Position numbers and translations under genes: made by a program. 64,000 nucleotides of DNA from Reticulitermes lucifugus (taxonomy: Eukaryota > Arthropoda > Insecta > Blattodea > Rhinotermitidae), in contig JAKCWW010000891.1 in assembly GCA_026260175.1 (NCBI GenBank), forward strand, positions 1-64,000, in the 5' to 3' direction. Under the pieces are notes generated by a model. It had not been told where the DNA came from and did no database searches. It worked only from the letters and a program-made list of their open reading frames with translations. Shown one piece after another: positions 1 through 19,278 of the stretch (its first letter is position 1; each line of letters opens with the position of its first letter).

Positions 1-1030
1 CCCGCCTCTATCGGTATGACTCATCGGCCACAGGCGTAGCGTCGGATTTTAACGCATTGGTAAAATCCAATATTATTCAATCAGTCGCCCCGTGGGCAAG
101 GGGTGGTTGAAGGAAAGGTGCGGATTAGAATCGCGAACTAACTTTTTTTCGTTTAAGAAGTCGCCAAAAACTGGGCGCGGATTAGATTCGAGAATATACG
201 GTATATGGTGCTGGGAACGACTTAATAAATCCTCTACTGTTAATCATTCCTGCAGTAACATATTGGTACTATTTTCTGCAAGCATCTGTGTGGGTCCTTA
301 TTCTACTAAATAATTTTTGCAGAGGCATCTCAAACTCTTTAACCCAATATATAAATTCATATGGCTGCTCTCCATTATGTATATGTTGATACCCGATCAA
401 GTGACTCTCTTTACTGAATGCCTTACTACACACATCACAGTAATATGGCCACTCCCCAAAATTTTCCATTGTCACAACTAAACCTTTATCATCAACTCCT
501 GCTACATGTTTTAATTATAAATAATCATCCTTAGGCAAGTCTCTTTGATACATGTAAATGGTATGTAACATACGCCAATTCATATCATACCTGGGATCCC
601 AAGTTTCACATAAACATGAAGCAAGAGTTGATGGCAATAAAGGTTAGAGTTGTGCTGAAAGAAAAGTTTGTTGTATTTAAATGTTTGTGACTGAGCAGAC
701 TGTGATGTTACAGTTAAAGAGTTTTATTGCCTTCTGTTTCCAAATGTGGTGCCCTTTAATGTTATCAACTTGATAAACCAACATGATTGGCCAGACAGCT
801 GCATTCAATGTATACAACTGCAGTGCACATTGTTTTTATGTCAGAGGTTCAATAGGAGTAGAATATTATAGATCAATGGGATTTAAACATTTCAGCTTAT
901 TTATGTAATGAATATAAAGCCAAGAACTTCTTTGTGTATTAAAAATACACAGGATCTCTGGGCAATGAATAGTCTGTTCAATAAACATTAAATATATTCA
1001 TGCAGAGATGTTGTACATTTCACTCTACAG
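1..1030. other. Intron sequence upstream of the visible Smyd4-like exons
   Basis: The first visible coding exon opens at 1031 in the middle of a codon (AG|G), so this stretch is probably intron of the same gene. It holds the zinc-finger relic described separately and otherwise no coding signal that I recognise. Confidence 0.6.
275..475 (-). pseudogene. C2H2 zinc-finger relic
   Basis: Reading leftward from 475, the frame gives one almost intact C2H2 finger: [20 protein letters not shown], then [10 protein letters not shown] with the usual linker. In the canonical spacing the first zinc-binding His is replaced by Tyr (the Y of IGYQ). A second finger follows in register as [13 protein letters not shown] then RIRTHT, but both of its cysteines are lost (the positions read F and W). 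The order and linker are typical of a KRAB/ZNF-type tandem finger array, but every finger lacks ligands and no intact flanking fingers follow. I read it as a decayed fragment of a zinc-finger gene lying in an intron on the opposite strand. It could be a degenerate exon of a real ZNF gene, but the loss of three ligands argues against function. Confidence 0.6.
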
Positions 1031-3760
1031 GTATTTCCAAGGAACTTCAGTTATAGTTCGTGCCATTAAGAACATCCACCATGGAGAGATGATTGCTGAA
1101 AACTATGGACAGATATTCACTCAGACTCCTCGAGCAGAGAGGCAAGCTTCTCTGAAATCACAGTATAAGTTTGATTGTATCTGTGTTCCTTGCACTAAAG
1201 ATTGGCCGATGTTCAAAAACATGGACCAGGGAATTATGAGATTTCGATGTGTAACTGGCACAGAAGGTGAAGAAATATCAAAATGCAACAATGTGATTTG
1301 TGTACCAACAGACACTTCAGACTTCTTGATCCAGTGTCCTGTCTGCAAACAATACACCAACATACTCAAGGGGCTGAAAGTACTGCAGGTAAGCATAACA
1401 ATACTGTTTACATGCTAACCACACAAAATGCCTCTCATTAATTTTATCCAACCAGTCCATGGAAAAATAATTACACTTTAGCAGCAAAGGGAACTGAATA
1501 CAACAACACTGCAGTGAAAGGGCTTGAAACATAGACTATAACAGTTGCTACCTTTGGGTAGACCTTCCACAGAGAAAAGTAAAAGATTAAAAAATGGATA
1601 TAATTTGAGATTTTTACAGAGGTGAAATTTAAGATTACGGTCTTCTGGGTTTTACACTGTGTAGCTTCACAAAGCCGCTGCCTCTGACTTCAGAGTAGGG
1701 CTTCTGAAAGAGCATGGTATACCAGAACACAACAATCCTAAATTAAAAAGTAAATCTTTTTTTTTACATTACATTCTTGTACATGAGTTACATAAACAGC
1801 TTGAGATAATGTTCAATGGATCAGTGTAAGGAACTGGTATGTTGACTTAAGCTTAACATGATGACCAAATAGCAGATCTAGATATAATCCATCCTTTTTA
1901 ATCTGATTACTCTCATTCTTTATGCTACTCTGATGTAAGCACAGTACTTGTAGAACTCCAAGGTACAGAAACTTAGCAACTGACAACAGTACTTACCTAG
2001 CCAAAATATTCCTGTAAGAAAACCTAAAGATCCATTACTATGTTATAAGACTTCTCACCGGATCCCGTTCTGAGTGAGCTATCTGCCCCACTCCTTGTCA
2101 ACTGCCAGGGACTGATTATTCAATATATTTACACCTATTCTCCATACCTGGAGGCCAGCTTTTCCATTCACAATCAAAGGATGTATCACACCACGGCAAT
2201 ACTGACCCATTTGACATTAACCATTCTCAACTATAAAGTAAAATCCATTATATGCACTACAAGGGAAGTCAGTATGTTTCTGAATCATACTGGTAAACTA
2301 ACACACTACACAGTAGCACATTCCAGAAAACAGTACTCTTCATAGTCAGTACTGTGGTAACTTGACGTCTTACAAATTTATTGTTATTTATAGCATCCTG
2401 ATAATTTACAATTCATATGAAGGTCCTTTAGAAATATCTGGTAAAGATGGTAGATGCTACTTAAAGTTTTCCTCACAAACAGAATTGTTTAACTCTGCAA
2501 TTCTGTGTCAATTTAAAATACAAAACACAGTACTCAGTCTGTAGATAAGCCAGAACAGAAGGTGAAAACAGCAAAATATAGTCAGGTAGAATTGATATCT
2601 ACAGAATGGCTCTGGCAAGAATGGGTTCTTCATCTACCAGTTGTGCTTGTAAAAAAATCCTGTGTTCAAGAAAGTGTCAAAATCACTGTCTTTTGATGGT
2701 GAAAATGAATGATTTAATGGAAAACTTAAATACAACAATATTTCAGTGAAGGGAATGTCAATTTCAGTACAGAATTACAAAATAATATAATTTTCAGGCT
2801 TCATCTTTTACAAACATCTCACACTCAGTATGCCAGTTCAGACAAGTGTTTCCAGATGTGTCTTAAGAGGGTATCACTGTATTTATTCAAGGTTTATTTT
2901 GCAACACTTGGCAGTATCTCAGATTACACAGTGTTGAACGGTATATGAATGATGAAGTGGGAAGGAGTTTGAAGGGGGGGGGGGAAGTTGTGGCCTGTTT
3001 GAGGTAGCATCCTAGCATCTGACAGGAGGTAAACAACGAACAATCTCAGTCAAGATAATAGGTGTCATTACCAAGATTAAAACTGACCAATGAGCACATC
3101 TTCTAAATCAGGATGTGTACAAGTGAACAAAATAACACTGAGAGGGGGCCTGAATGGCATAGCTTTTCTCCTAGACTAATACATCGAGATGAATCAACTT
3201 TGTGGGCATATGCCTGTACGCTTCATCATTCTTGATGCAAAGGCCAAACAAAGGGAGGCCCAAAAGTAACTGATTAATGTGGAACTGTCTTCAGTGAGCA
3301 AGAGAGTGGATCAAAATGTACTACAGTGACAGACTGCATTAAAAATTTGTACAAAGAAAAGTAGATGTGTGATCCATCCATTGACTATGAAATTCTCAAT
3401 ATTATGATGAACTACACTACTGTTAATGCTCTATTTTTCACCTTTAATTTAAACAGAACAAAGTATTTTCTTCAAACAAAATAAAAAAATGTTTATCATA
3501 CAACTTTATAACAAAAACATAAAAAACATTTCTCTCGACTTCTTTTACAGGACACAGATGTAATATTCCGAACAGCAACACGATTGATGGATGAAGGTGA
3601 AGTGAGACAAGCTCTGGATAAACACATTGAGATCTTCGACCTTCTCGATAATACACTAGCTCCACCTTTCAAGGATTTTCATGTGTGTCAGCAAGCCATT
3701 CGCCACTGCATGCTCAGTTTTGGCAATAAATCAATTGTGCCAGAGAAAGTCAAAAAATGA
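1031..3760 (+). CDS. Smyd4: SMYD4-like SET/MYND-domain protein, last two coding exons (3' partial)
   Basis: Two exons join in phase: 1031-1388 (acceptor CTACAG, donor GTAAGC) and 3551-3760 (acceptor TTTTACAG, stop TGA at 3758-3760). Exon 1031 begins on the third base of a codon; the 1388/3551 junction is phase 0. The first exon encodes the end of a SET domain, with GTSVIVRAIKNIHHGEMIAE and a YGQIF segment, then the post-SET cysteine cluster FDCICVPC and further zinc-type cysteines (KCNNVICV, IQCPVC). The second encodes a helical tail with LAPPFKDFHVCQQAIRHCML and ends EKVKK. In the family SET lies between N- and C-terminal TPR-like helices, and the protein is a probable lysine methyltransferase or adaptor. 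The MYND finger and SET core are left of the window, so catalytic residues cannot be checked. Assignment to SMYD4 rather than another arthropod SMYD is likely but not certain. Confidence 0.75.
1389..3550 (+). other. Smyd4-like last intron
   Basis: The borders are GT (1389) and AG (3550). It is AT-rich, with a G9 run near 2977 that may be an assembly or slippage-prone site. No further exon or recognisable transposon is seen. Confidence 0.6.
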
Positions 3761-6700
3761 TACAGCCTGAGAAACATATCATGCTATTAGCTGGGTCACG
3801 ATTTTCTTCTCTGTTTACTCTCCAGTCTTCGAAGCAAACAAACCTACAGCTTTTCTAAGTATGAGAGTAGTGTGGATTATTTTGTGATGGGTCACTGCAA
3901 AATACTTCCTGATTACACTTCATCTTACCATACAGCTGCCTGCTAAAACAATTTTTGGTAAAGATACTCTAAAATCACATGTCTATCATGTGCAGTAATA
4001 TCTATGCTTATTCCTGTAACTCCATACAACAAAATACACTCCATACTAACACCAGTGAAATAAATGTCACATAATATGTTAAAGGAGCACAAATAAGTGA
4101 AACATTTTCACCTACGCCAAAATTGAGACCTACAGAATGGATGCTCACCACTGATCATAACCATGATTAGGTCCAAGCTTCTGGCATTAAAAATAAAAAC
4201 AAAAGTAGAAATTTTGGTGTGATTCACTTCTTTTTTATGGGACATTATTAAAAGGAGAGTTGTTTTTATGTTTCTAAAGTAAGTTGTCTTTGTTACAAAA
4301 TTATAATAGTGGAGAATTTAATGAAGCACATCTCTGGCACCGAGATTTAAACACTTCATGATTAAATCTGCCATTGTATGAATTCTACAATATTGCTATT
4401 TTGCTTCAATTCCCTCATACTTATTAGAAGTACCCTGAAAATGGAGGCAACATGTTCCTCTGCATCAGCGTAAACTTTTTCCACTACTAAATGGCATCAG
4501 AACTAAGAATGAAAACCATAAAATGAGTATACGAAGTTTAAGTGAGCTTTTATTTAAGATATTCTCTACTTACACTGATTCCACTCAAGCTCCATTGGAC
4601 TGACAACAAATTTTCTCTTCATTGGAACAGAGTTCAAAGAATGTCTGCAACATTTCTGCATCTACATTTGAATCACTATCCAGGCCAAAGCATTGCTAAT
4701 GTGGAGAACTGAAATAGAATAGTGGATACATATTTAGCCAAATTTAAATACATTTTATACAAGTTTTGTTGATTGAAACAGGCAGCAAAATACATAAATT
4801 TTTAGTGGTACTCACACTGTGTAGAGACTGCAGTAAATTCCACACTTAAAAGTTCTTTTTAGGGCCACTGTCACAGCTTACAACATATTTCAATACCTGA
4901 ATAATAAACCATAAATAGTCATGTGTGACAAACAGGACATGCACCTACAGACAGGTGAGAAATTTTATAGTAATGAAGTGCAGGCTTAGGATTAAAGGCC
5001 TGTGACAAAACAAAAAATTATGTGGAAAACCCCTGGTTTCAAATGTTCACTGAAAGGAAAATTACAATGCAAATGTAATGCACCACTTTCAGTGTCAATG
5101 GCAAAGAAAGAAGTGCATTATAAAGACAACTTCTATTTCTCACACTGTGTGCCAGTGATATCAGCACATTATTCAGTTCACATTTAGCTTTCTGCAATAC
5201 TGAAATGTTCCAAGAATTGGAAGATAATGCCTCAAAGAAAAGTGTTCTGGAAATCTGCAGGAGTCATCCTTCAAGCATCTTTCAGTCATATACCTGAGTT
5301 AACATTTAGTGTGTGTGTCTGTCACTGTCAGATTTTTATTGTGGGTTATGTTCATCATTAACATAAATTTTCTTCAGTTTATTATAATAAATATGGATTA
5401 CATTTCACAGCAAAGGGTGTCTGAAACATTCAACCACAGTGTTTGTGCCCAATTTCTATACAACAATAATCAAATTCTTGACCTTATCTAACTTCCCTGC
5501 TTTTTAATTTAGTGAGAAATAATAAAAATTTATATAAATAATATGATGTATTAAAAATTAAAATTTCTGATTATATTGCATGCAAATCCAGTTCTTGTAG
5601 ACGCACAACTTAACAATCACAGAGTTATTCTTATGCAATAAAGATCTATTTTAAGAACTCCAATTCCTATACTGTATCAGCATTGTTAATATTTATAACT
5701 TAACAGTACCTACATTTCCCTTCATTTTGAGCATAAATGGTCCTGTATATTAAATGAACACTAAATATGGTGGTTCATAATAAAGTTCTAATCTAGACCT
5801 TTGCAAACCCAAATCTGCCTTGGCAACATATTTTGTACATGACAAAATGGCAGCATTTGTTATTTCTCCAATTTATTTTTATGACTGAGAGCAGCACCAC
5901 ACACATATAATGGCAGTATTTGCACTATCATCTCCCTTAAATAAAATTATATAAATTAATAAAGTTAGTTTTTCTAAACAGTGCCCACATGATGCAAACT
6001 TGTGTGTCATGGGCTGGCCAACTTGATCAGAGAAGTGTCTGACTCTTCTATGCACATGGATGCACACACATAAACACCACCATTACAGTTGATCCTATTT
6101 TAAGGGCATCAACGTTGCATGAAAAATGTTGTTGTTTTAAACAAAAATCACATATAACACAAGTGTTCCCTGAGAAATTAAATCAGAATTCTGCTATATT
6201 GTTCTTACCTCAACTGTTATTATTTAACAGATCCGTAGCATTTTTGTGGCAAAATATTTAAAAAAATATATAGCACATGGTTATTCAAGTCCAATGAATA
6301 CAAACAGAACCATAATGTTCACGACAAGTACAACTAGACTTCCTCACTCAAATGATGTGATTACTGTGCTGTGCTGTTCTTGTTTGTAATCAAACACCAT
6401 GCAACCATAAATGCAAACTCTTGTGCAACAGCTTTATTCTTTAGATAAAATACCCAGTATAAAATATCCCTAAACTCATTACCTATTGACACTTCTATTG
6501 AAGCTGGGGCAAGTACAAAGATGCTCAGTTCAGTCTTATTACAATATATACACCTGTCACATGACACAAAACAAAGCCTATTCACATTACAATACTCAAT
6601 GAAACAAAAACTCACCACAAATAAAACATTTATAATGAAGAAAAATGAATAGTCAAACATTTAATCAGTACTGCCTGATAGTAACAGCAGCAGTAACAGC

Positions 6701-7461
6701 AGCACAATCTTCATGTAAGAATTCACAAGCACAAATGACCATTCCCAAATATCATACCTCTGGTTTAAAATTTTAAAACAATTCAAAGAATAAAAATCAC
6801 AGCAAACTAAATATTCCAAGGATGATGATTTATTGACTGATGGTGTTCAAAAAGAACAATCTGGGTGTGCAAAACATTTCATTCCAACTCGTCAGACCTG
6901 ATTTAAAGGGCCAAATGTACATCATTCAGCTGTCATACTTTTAAATTAGGAAAATTGGTGTAACAAATAAAGTTTGTACACAAGTAAAATTAATAAAAAT
7001 AAAGTGTACATACACTCTACAAGCACACTGAAATTACCCAAAATTACAACTGGAACGTCAATTAAAACTCAGTTACAATCTGGTTCACACTTTTGTCCAT
7101 TCTGCTTGTAACACTCACTGGCATATTCCATAACAGAAAAACTTGATTGCTGAGTACAGACAATCCTGCGTGAATTACAGTAATTACCAGCTCAATAAAA
7201 ATATGACTTGAAGCTGACTGCCATTTGTTCAACTACTTTACTGACCAACATGTCAATCAGTATGCTGAATTCAAGATTTCCTTAATTCAAAGCAGAACTT
7301 TGCACCTAGAAAACTCTGTTCGTCTTGCCTATGACACTGCTGAGACCTAATGAACATTATCTTTTAGCTGACTCATGAGTTGGTTGGAATTACTTTGATA
7401 AAACACCAGTAGTTTTGTGTTAATTTTCACTTGGCTTGAAACACATCCCATATATGAAACT
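3761..7461. other. Convergent 3' flanks of the Smyd4-like gene and Surf4
   Basis: This is about 3.7 kb of AT-rich sequence between two stop codons that face each other. It should contain both 3' UTRs. A possible poly(A) signal for Surf4 lies near 6828 (TTTATT on +, AATAAA on -). No other coding or repeat signal is recognised. Confidence 0.5.
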
Positions 7462-14261
<6,800 letters not shown>

Positions 14262-15095
14262 GTCACTAACACCTCTACAGATTGTACGGAATTGTGAGCA
14301 ATGATGTGGAGAATGACAAAAGAATAACTTCCGCAACATATAGTCTATAAAGCAACTATCTTATACCAATATAAAGTAAATCAGTTTTATATAATAATTC
14401 TTGTGCAACACAAGTTCTTATATAATTAAATAACTTCCTGTTGCTGCTAAGTGAAAGCATTTTTACAATTACGAAAACTCTTTTGTAATAGTAGTTACCA
14501 GTCAGTACAATATCGCACAATGTTCTCCTGTAAAGAATTGAGTGCTTGAATTCAAGATTATCACTTTCGTGCTATCTGTATGACATGCATAATTTACATT
14601 TGTTGTGCATTGTTATTTGGATGCAGTTTTCATCTAGTTTATAAATAAAATATGTGAAAACAGCCGCGGAGCTCTGTATGTTGGTGCCACTGCAAATGCA
14701 CGCTAGACGTTTCCGATCGTGTTCACAGTTGTACCAGTAGAAGAGGCATTGTAGGAAGAAGGTTGTTGGTGTGTATGAACGAAGTCAAGTCCTGTAAACT
14801 TTTGTGATGCTAAACACATAATAATTTTAATACCCACTTTCATATTCTTCTGAGGGTACGTGAGTAAATTTGAAGTGGTGTGAAACAGTTACATTCTTGT
14901 CAGTTGTGGTGTAATGACCTGCTTTGGAATTTATTTAATATTCCTTAGATCCATACAAGGTATAACCTTCGGATGTAGAACATGTCATTTAAAAGGATCA
15001 ATAATAAGAAATAGTGATAGCTCTATACAATACAATATGGAGCCAGTCAAAGAAAGTACATCTTATAACCTCATCATTTGATAAGTTCTATAGAA
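14262..15095. other. Upstream region of Surf4
   Basis: About 0.8 kb upstream of the Surf4 ATG. It should contain the 5' UTR and promoter, but I see no unambiguous TATA/Inr pair. A small GC-rich patch near 14660-14720 stands out from the AT-rich surroundings. No coding sequence is recognised. Confidence 0.35.
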
Positions 15096-15831
15096 CCATA
15101 CACAGGTCATACATTAGATTATTACAATACAGCAGTAAAGTACAAGAAATAAAATAGAGGAACAATCCATGCTTCATTGTGTAATAGATCAAGGATGAAA
15201 TGCAATAAATATAACCTCAATAATACGGAATAGACAATAGACAACAGGCAACATACACACAATACAAACCAGAACAACACCAATACTCGAAGGAACAATA
15301 TGCAAACAATCAACCATAATGAAATGCAAGTCAACTACATAACTATTAAAATCAAAATCATAATATATGGAAATTGATATGTGAGATGTATATAATAACA
15401 TCCTTTATATAAATCATATATTGTGAAACAATGTATATTTATAATATAAGTTAATACATAAACCAAAGTCTTTAGCATTGTCTCTTCAAAAATTCATCCA
15501 CAGTATAAAATATATGAGTTAGTAGGAAATTTTTCAAGGCACCCTTAAAACTCTTTACATCATTAGACAAATCTTTAATAGATGAGGGAAGATGATTAAA
15601 AACTTTACTTCCGGAGTATTGAACACCTTTTTGAAATAGTGTTAATTTCAACAATGGCATATGCAAATGAACTTTTTGTCTTATTTGGATATTGTGTACA
15701 TCACAATTCAATTTAAATAAAGCTCTATTCATTACAACAAACACTGAGATAGAGTGTTGAACTACAACGTAAAATGTGTGGTAATAAGGCTTGTGGACTG
15801 CTAGCTGCTGTATTATACCAATTTGGTACAC
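15096..15831 (-). mobile_element. LINE 3' end (Jockey/CR1-like) with 3' UTR
   Basis: Reading leftward from 15831, a 119-codon open frame ends at 15472 with ALFKLNCDVHNIQIRQKVHL, then QKGVQYSGSKVFNHLPSSIK, FKGALKNFLL and FYTVDEFL. This is the layout that closes many arthropod non-LTR retrotransposon polyproteins (a short tail after the reverse transcriptase). The AT-rich stretch 15471-15096 would then be its 3' UTR; its exact left end is not defined. It sits in the Surf4-Ubl5 spacer and is 5' truncated. A related tail in the other orientation lies at 31985-32455. Confidence 0.65.
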
Positions 15832-15918
15832 TTGTGGACCAAAAGGATGTTTATTTGTTTACAACTGCTTAGTAACAATGGAATTTTCTAGGTGTTTTGT
15901 GGGTTGTTAGAAGAAACG

Positions 15919-18163
15919 ATGCTGGAGGTAACTTGTAATGATCGTCTGGGGAAGAAAGTTCGTGTGAAATGTAACCCAGATGATACGATTGGAGACTTGA
16001 AAAAATTAATCGCCGCCCAAACAGGAACCAGATGGGAGAAGATTGTCCTTAAAAAATGGTATACAATTTTCAAGGATCATATTAAGCTTCAGGATTGTAT
16101 CCTTTGTAAATCGCATGTTACGCTTCTTGAACCAAAATAGTCATGTGTATTACTAATACATGTGTAACTAGAGAATGAAAATTATTTTGCCATTTATGAG
16201 GTTGTAAATATTATGATATGTCAGCTGATATGCCACTATCATGTGACAAGTACAAAACCATAAATTTTATTATACAAGTAGTTGATATATGCCTTTTCTG
16301 ATTGGGCCCTTGGTACTTTACAACCAAAACAAAATCATAAAATTAAAGTAGAGCATTAAGCTAGGTACCTATATTGCATGACTTTGTGTATGGTGTTCAT
16401 TGTTGTTTACGATGTGTTGTCAGGTTGCATTTAATGTTATGTTTCTTGATACAATATATTTTTGGTATGTCAGATAGGGATGTATGACCTTCAGAATGTA
16501 TTCACACACAAAATAATGCAAAATCGTTAACACTTGGCGAAAGGGAGCTGGGATTGCGTAGTCATATAGTGAATATGCTATGGGTTGGATGATCCAGGGC
16601 TTGAATCCTGGCAGGAGCAAGAGATTTTTCTTTTCTTCACAATGCCTAGACTGGCTCTAAGATCCACACACTTTTCTATTCAGTCGTTACCAGGGGGCTT
16701 TACCTCAGGGGTTAAGTGGCCAGGATGTGAGGCTGACCACTTGTGTCCCTCTTAGTACTGAGGTTAAGAATTAATGGAACTATACCTCTGTGCCCCCTGT
16801 ATGCCATCATGGCCTGTACAGGGACAAGTTTACCTTTACCTTTTACACTTGGGAGTTTTTGGAATGACCAACCAAACAGCCATGTAATACTTGAAGGACT
16901 AATTGAACATTCACACCACAAAATGCTGCGAATGACTGAACCAGATAACTAGAACACATATAGGTGTAGAATGCCACACAGAGAATAATTATTTTATTAG
17001 CAGTTACATATTCAATGCTTTTATGGGGAATACATGGACTATGAACCATTGTGACAACAGAACCCCTGATACTGGCTGGTCTGTAGCAGGCACACTAACA
17101 TGTCTTGCGCTCTGGCAGGAAATACATGAACAACCAAGCTGCAAAATATTGACCAAGGTGGCAGACTTGTTTTTGTATATATAGGAATTAATTTGTGAAG
17201 TGCCCAGTTTGAATCTTGCTCAGGACTGTGACTGTCCTGCGGTATATTATGGTTTTCATAAGTATCTGCAGGCAGATGGCAGGATAGTACTACTACTTAG
17301 ATCATGGCCACTTCCACATCTTTCCAAGCCATTATTCACTTCATAGCCTAGCCATATGGTCTTGAGATACAGACAGCATGAGTAAATGACTGTAAATAAA
17401 GTTACAGAATTGAACTTGGTTGGAACACACATCTGGAACATGCAGGAATGCAGTGGCAGGATTTCTTTATTAAAAGTGCCTAATCTTGTGTCTTATATAC
17501 TGTGAAACACATTATTCACTATAGTTTGAACTTCACAGATTTGCCGGAATGCAGTGTACTTTGTATCCACTGTTATCCAATTTATGCATATGAACTAGCA
17601 TATAGACTAATCCATGTTTTGTTCAGTTTGGCATAATCACCTGCGCTGTACATGTTTGATGAACATTTAGGTTAGTGTTCTGTTAAAAATTCATTGTTGT
17701 GGTACACCAGTACTTGAAAATTGGTTTCTGTAGTAACCTGCAAACAAGCATACTGTGGCATGTTTAATCAGGCGTGGTCAAGTGGGTAGTCCACCTGCTT
17801 TGTGTTTGGGAGGTCCCATCTTCAAATATTGGCCCTGGAACAGGCTGCCCATTCAGGGATTTCATTGTTTTCCTCTCCATCCAGGGAAATGCGAGGATAA
17901 CATTTCATATTAAGCCTTGGCCAATTCCTTCCACCTCCTTTTGAGTTCAGCACTTGTCCCATTATTCAGTGCCATATAACGCCTGCAACTAACAGTGGCA
18001 TAAACCAAGGAAAGCATAAATAATGGAATATTTATAGAGTATATTATGAACAGAATAGTTGTATTGTTTGTCTTCCATTTGCCCTGTAGCGTGTATCGGC
18101 TTCCCTTAACTATGAACAGATGAAATTCATGATGGTATGAATCTGGAGCTCTACTACCAGTGA
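15919..18163 (+). CDS. Ubl5: Ubl5/Hub1, ubiquitin-like splicing modifier (complete, two exons)
   Basis: Exon 1, 15919-16096, encodes [18 protein letters not shown] through KDHIKLQD plus one base. Exon 2, 18120-18163, starts AT after AACAG and encodes (Y)[13 protein letters not shown] with stop TGA. The product is 73 aa, the exact family length, and nearly identical to animal UBL5 across [16 protein letters not shown] and [14 protein letters not shown]. The end is YYQ rather than the Gly-Gly of conjugating ubiquitins, as expected for Hub1, which binds the tri-snRNP protein Snu66 (SART1) non-covalently and supports use of weak splice sites; a mitochondrial stress role is also described. The start at 15919 matches the family; an in-frame ATG at 15892 would add nine unsupported residues. 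The 2.0 kb intron (GTATCC...CAG) contains two SINEs. Confidence 0.95.
16543..16846 (+). mobile_element. SINE family A, copy 1
   Basis: A tRNA-related head (GAGCTGGGATTGCGTAGTCA as an A-box-like region and GGCTTGAATCCTGG as B box) is followed by a body with CTAGACTGGCTCTAAGATCC, the TTACCAGGGGG block and ATGCCATCATGGCCTGTACA. It ends in TTTACC repeats. The same body recurs at 19018, 22949, 34566(-) and 52360(-). Confidence 0.8.
17767..18022 (+). mobile_element. SINE family C (tRNA-headed) in the Ubl5 intron
   Basis: The head CAGGCGTGGTCAAGTGGGTA and the B-box-like GGTCCCATCTTCAAATATTG resemble a tRNA gene. An unrelated body follows, with a GGGAAATGCGAGGATAAC block and GCCATATAACGCCTGC. No second copy is seen in this window. 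It lies about 100 bp upstream of Ubl5 exon 2. Confidence 0.55.
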
Positions 18164-19010
18164 ACAGATGCTGTTGCTATATATAGGGAGACTGCCACAA
18201 ACATGCACTATGTTGAAGTTATTTCAGAAGACAGTAATTAATGATGTATTAGTGACATCAAAAATCTGTCAGAGTACATGAAGAGTAATGTATCTCAATG
18301 TTAATGTTAATTTCAGACACTTTTGTAATTAAAAGAATATGAAAATAACCTTACAGCACCTTCTGTCTCCACTTCATCCCTCAGTGGGGAAAAGAAAAAT
18401 ATAAAGAAAACATTTTACCTTTGTGAGTTGTTTAAAATTCATAGGTTGTATTGGGATGCAGTATTTGCTTACCAGCTTAAGTACATTAAGCAGCATAACA
18501 AATATGAAAGGACTATATGTGTCAGCTTTCTGGTAGTTCTTCCATTCTACTGCATACATGTGTGTAAATTCATAACACTTAACACATACATAAGTAGGAT
18601 CACTACACTGATAACTTCACTCGGAACGTAAGTGGAACAAGTGTCATTGTGTTGTGTATAATGTGACAGTTTGAAGATTACGTCTTTCGGGATGTGATGC
18701 TATGTAACCTGGCAGATTGGTATCAGTGTTCTGGAGGAATGTGCTGCCTCCATATTCAGGATATGTAAGCAACATATTCATCTGATACATTGATACCTGT
18801 CAAATTACACTGTCATATCCCAGAAGGCGGCAATCTTTATAGTCACTGCTGTGTGAACCGCGAATGTCTGAATGTGACAGTTTATTTTCTTGCAGTTTTT
18901 CACGTAAGCAGAATATTGGTTGACTATTTTGAACTCTTGAATTTGATGTCACTGTTGTATTCCATATTTCAAATAAATTATACATTTCGTTTTGAGTAAT
19001 CTGTGTAATT
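18164..19010. other. Ubl5 downstream region
   Basis: This should include the Ubl5 3' UTR. An AATAAA hexamer lies near 18971. No other gene or repeat is recognised. Confidence 0.35.
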
Positions 19011-19017
19011 ACTAGCC

Positions 19018-19278
19018 TATGAGCAGGACATCCAAGGAATTGTTGTTGAATTCCTGGCAGGGGCAGAGATTTTGCCATTCTTCAAAGTGTCCAAACTGAC
19101 TCTGAGATCCACCCAGCCTCCTCTTCAGTGGGTACTGGGGGGTGAGTTCCCCAAGGGTAAATCAGCTGCAGCATGAAGATAATTCACCTTCACCTGGAGC
19201 TGAGATTAAAAATGGGGGGAGCTCTACCTCCATTGCTCCATATGCCTGCATAGCTGTATAGACTGTTTTACCTTAATT
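19018..19278 (+). mobile_element. SINE family A, copy 2 (5' truncated)
   Basis: It starts near the B box (TGTTGAATTCCTGGCAGG). The body has the TCTGAGATCCACCCAGCCTC block, a GGGTACTGGGG block and ATATGCCTGCATAGC, and ends GTTTTACCTT. It is diverged from copy 1. Confidence 0.7.

Noticed and set aside
15892-16140. 82-codon open frame as the whole Ubl5 gene
   Set aside because: The start adds nine non-family residues, and the last 14 residues read through an intron donor at 16097. The family-like end is found in an exon at 18120-18163.
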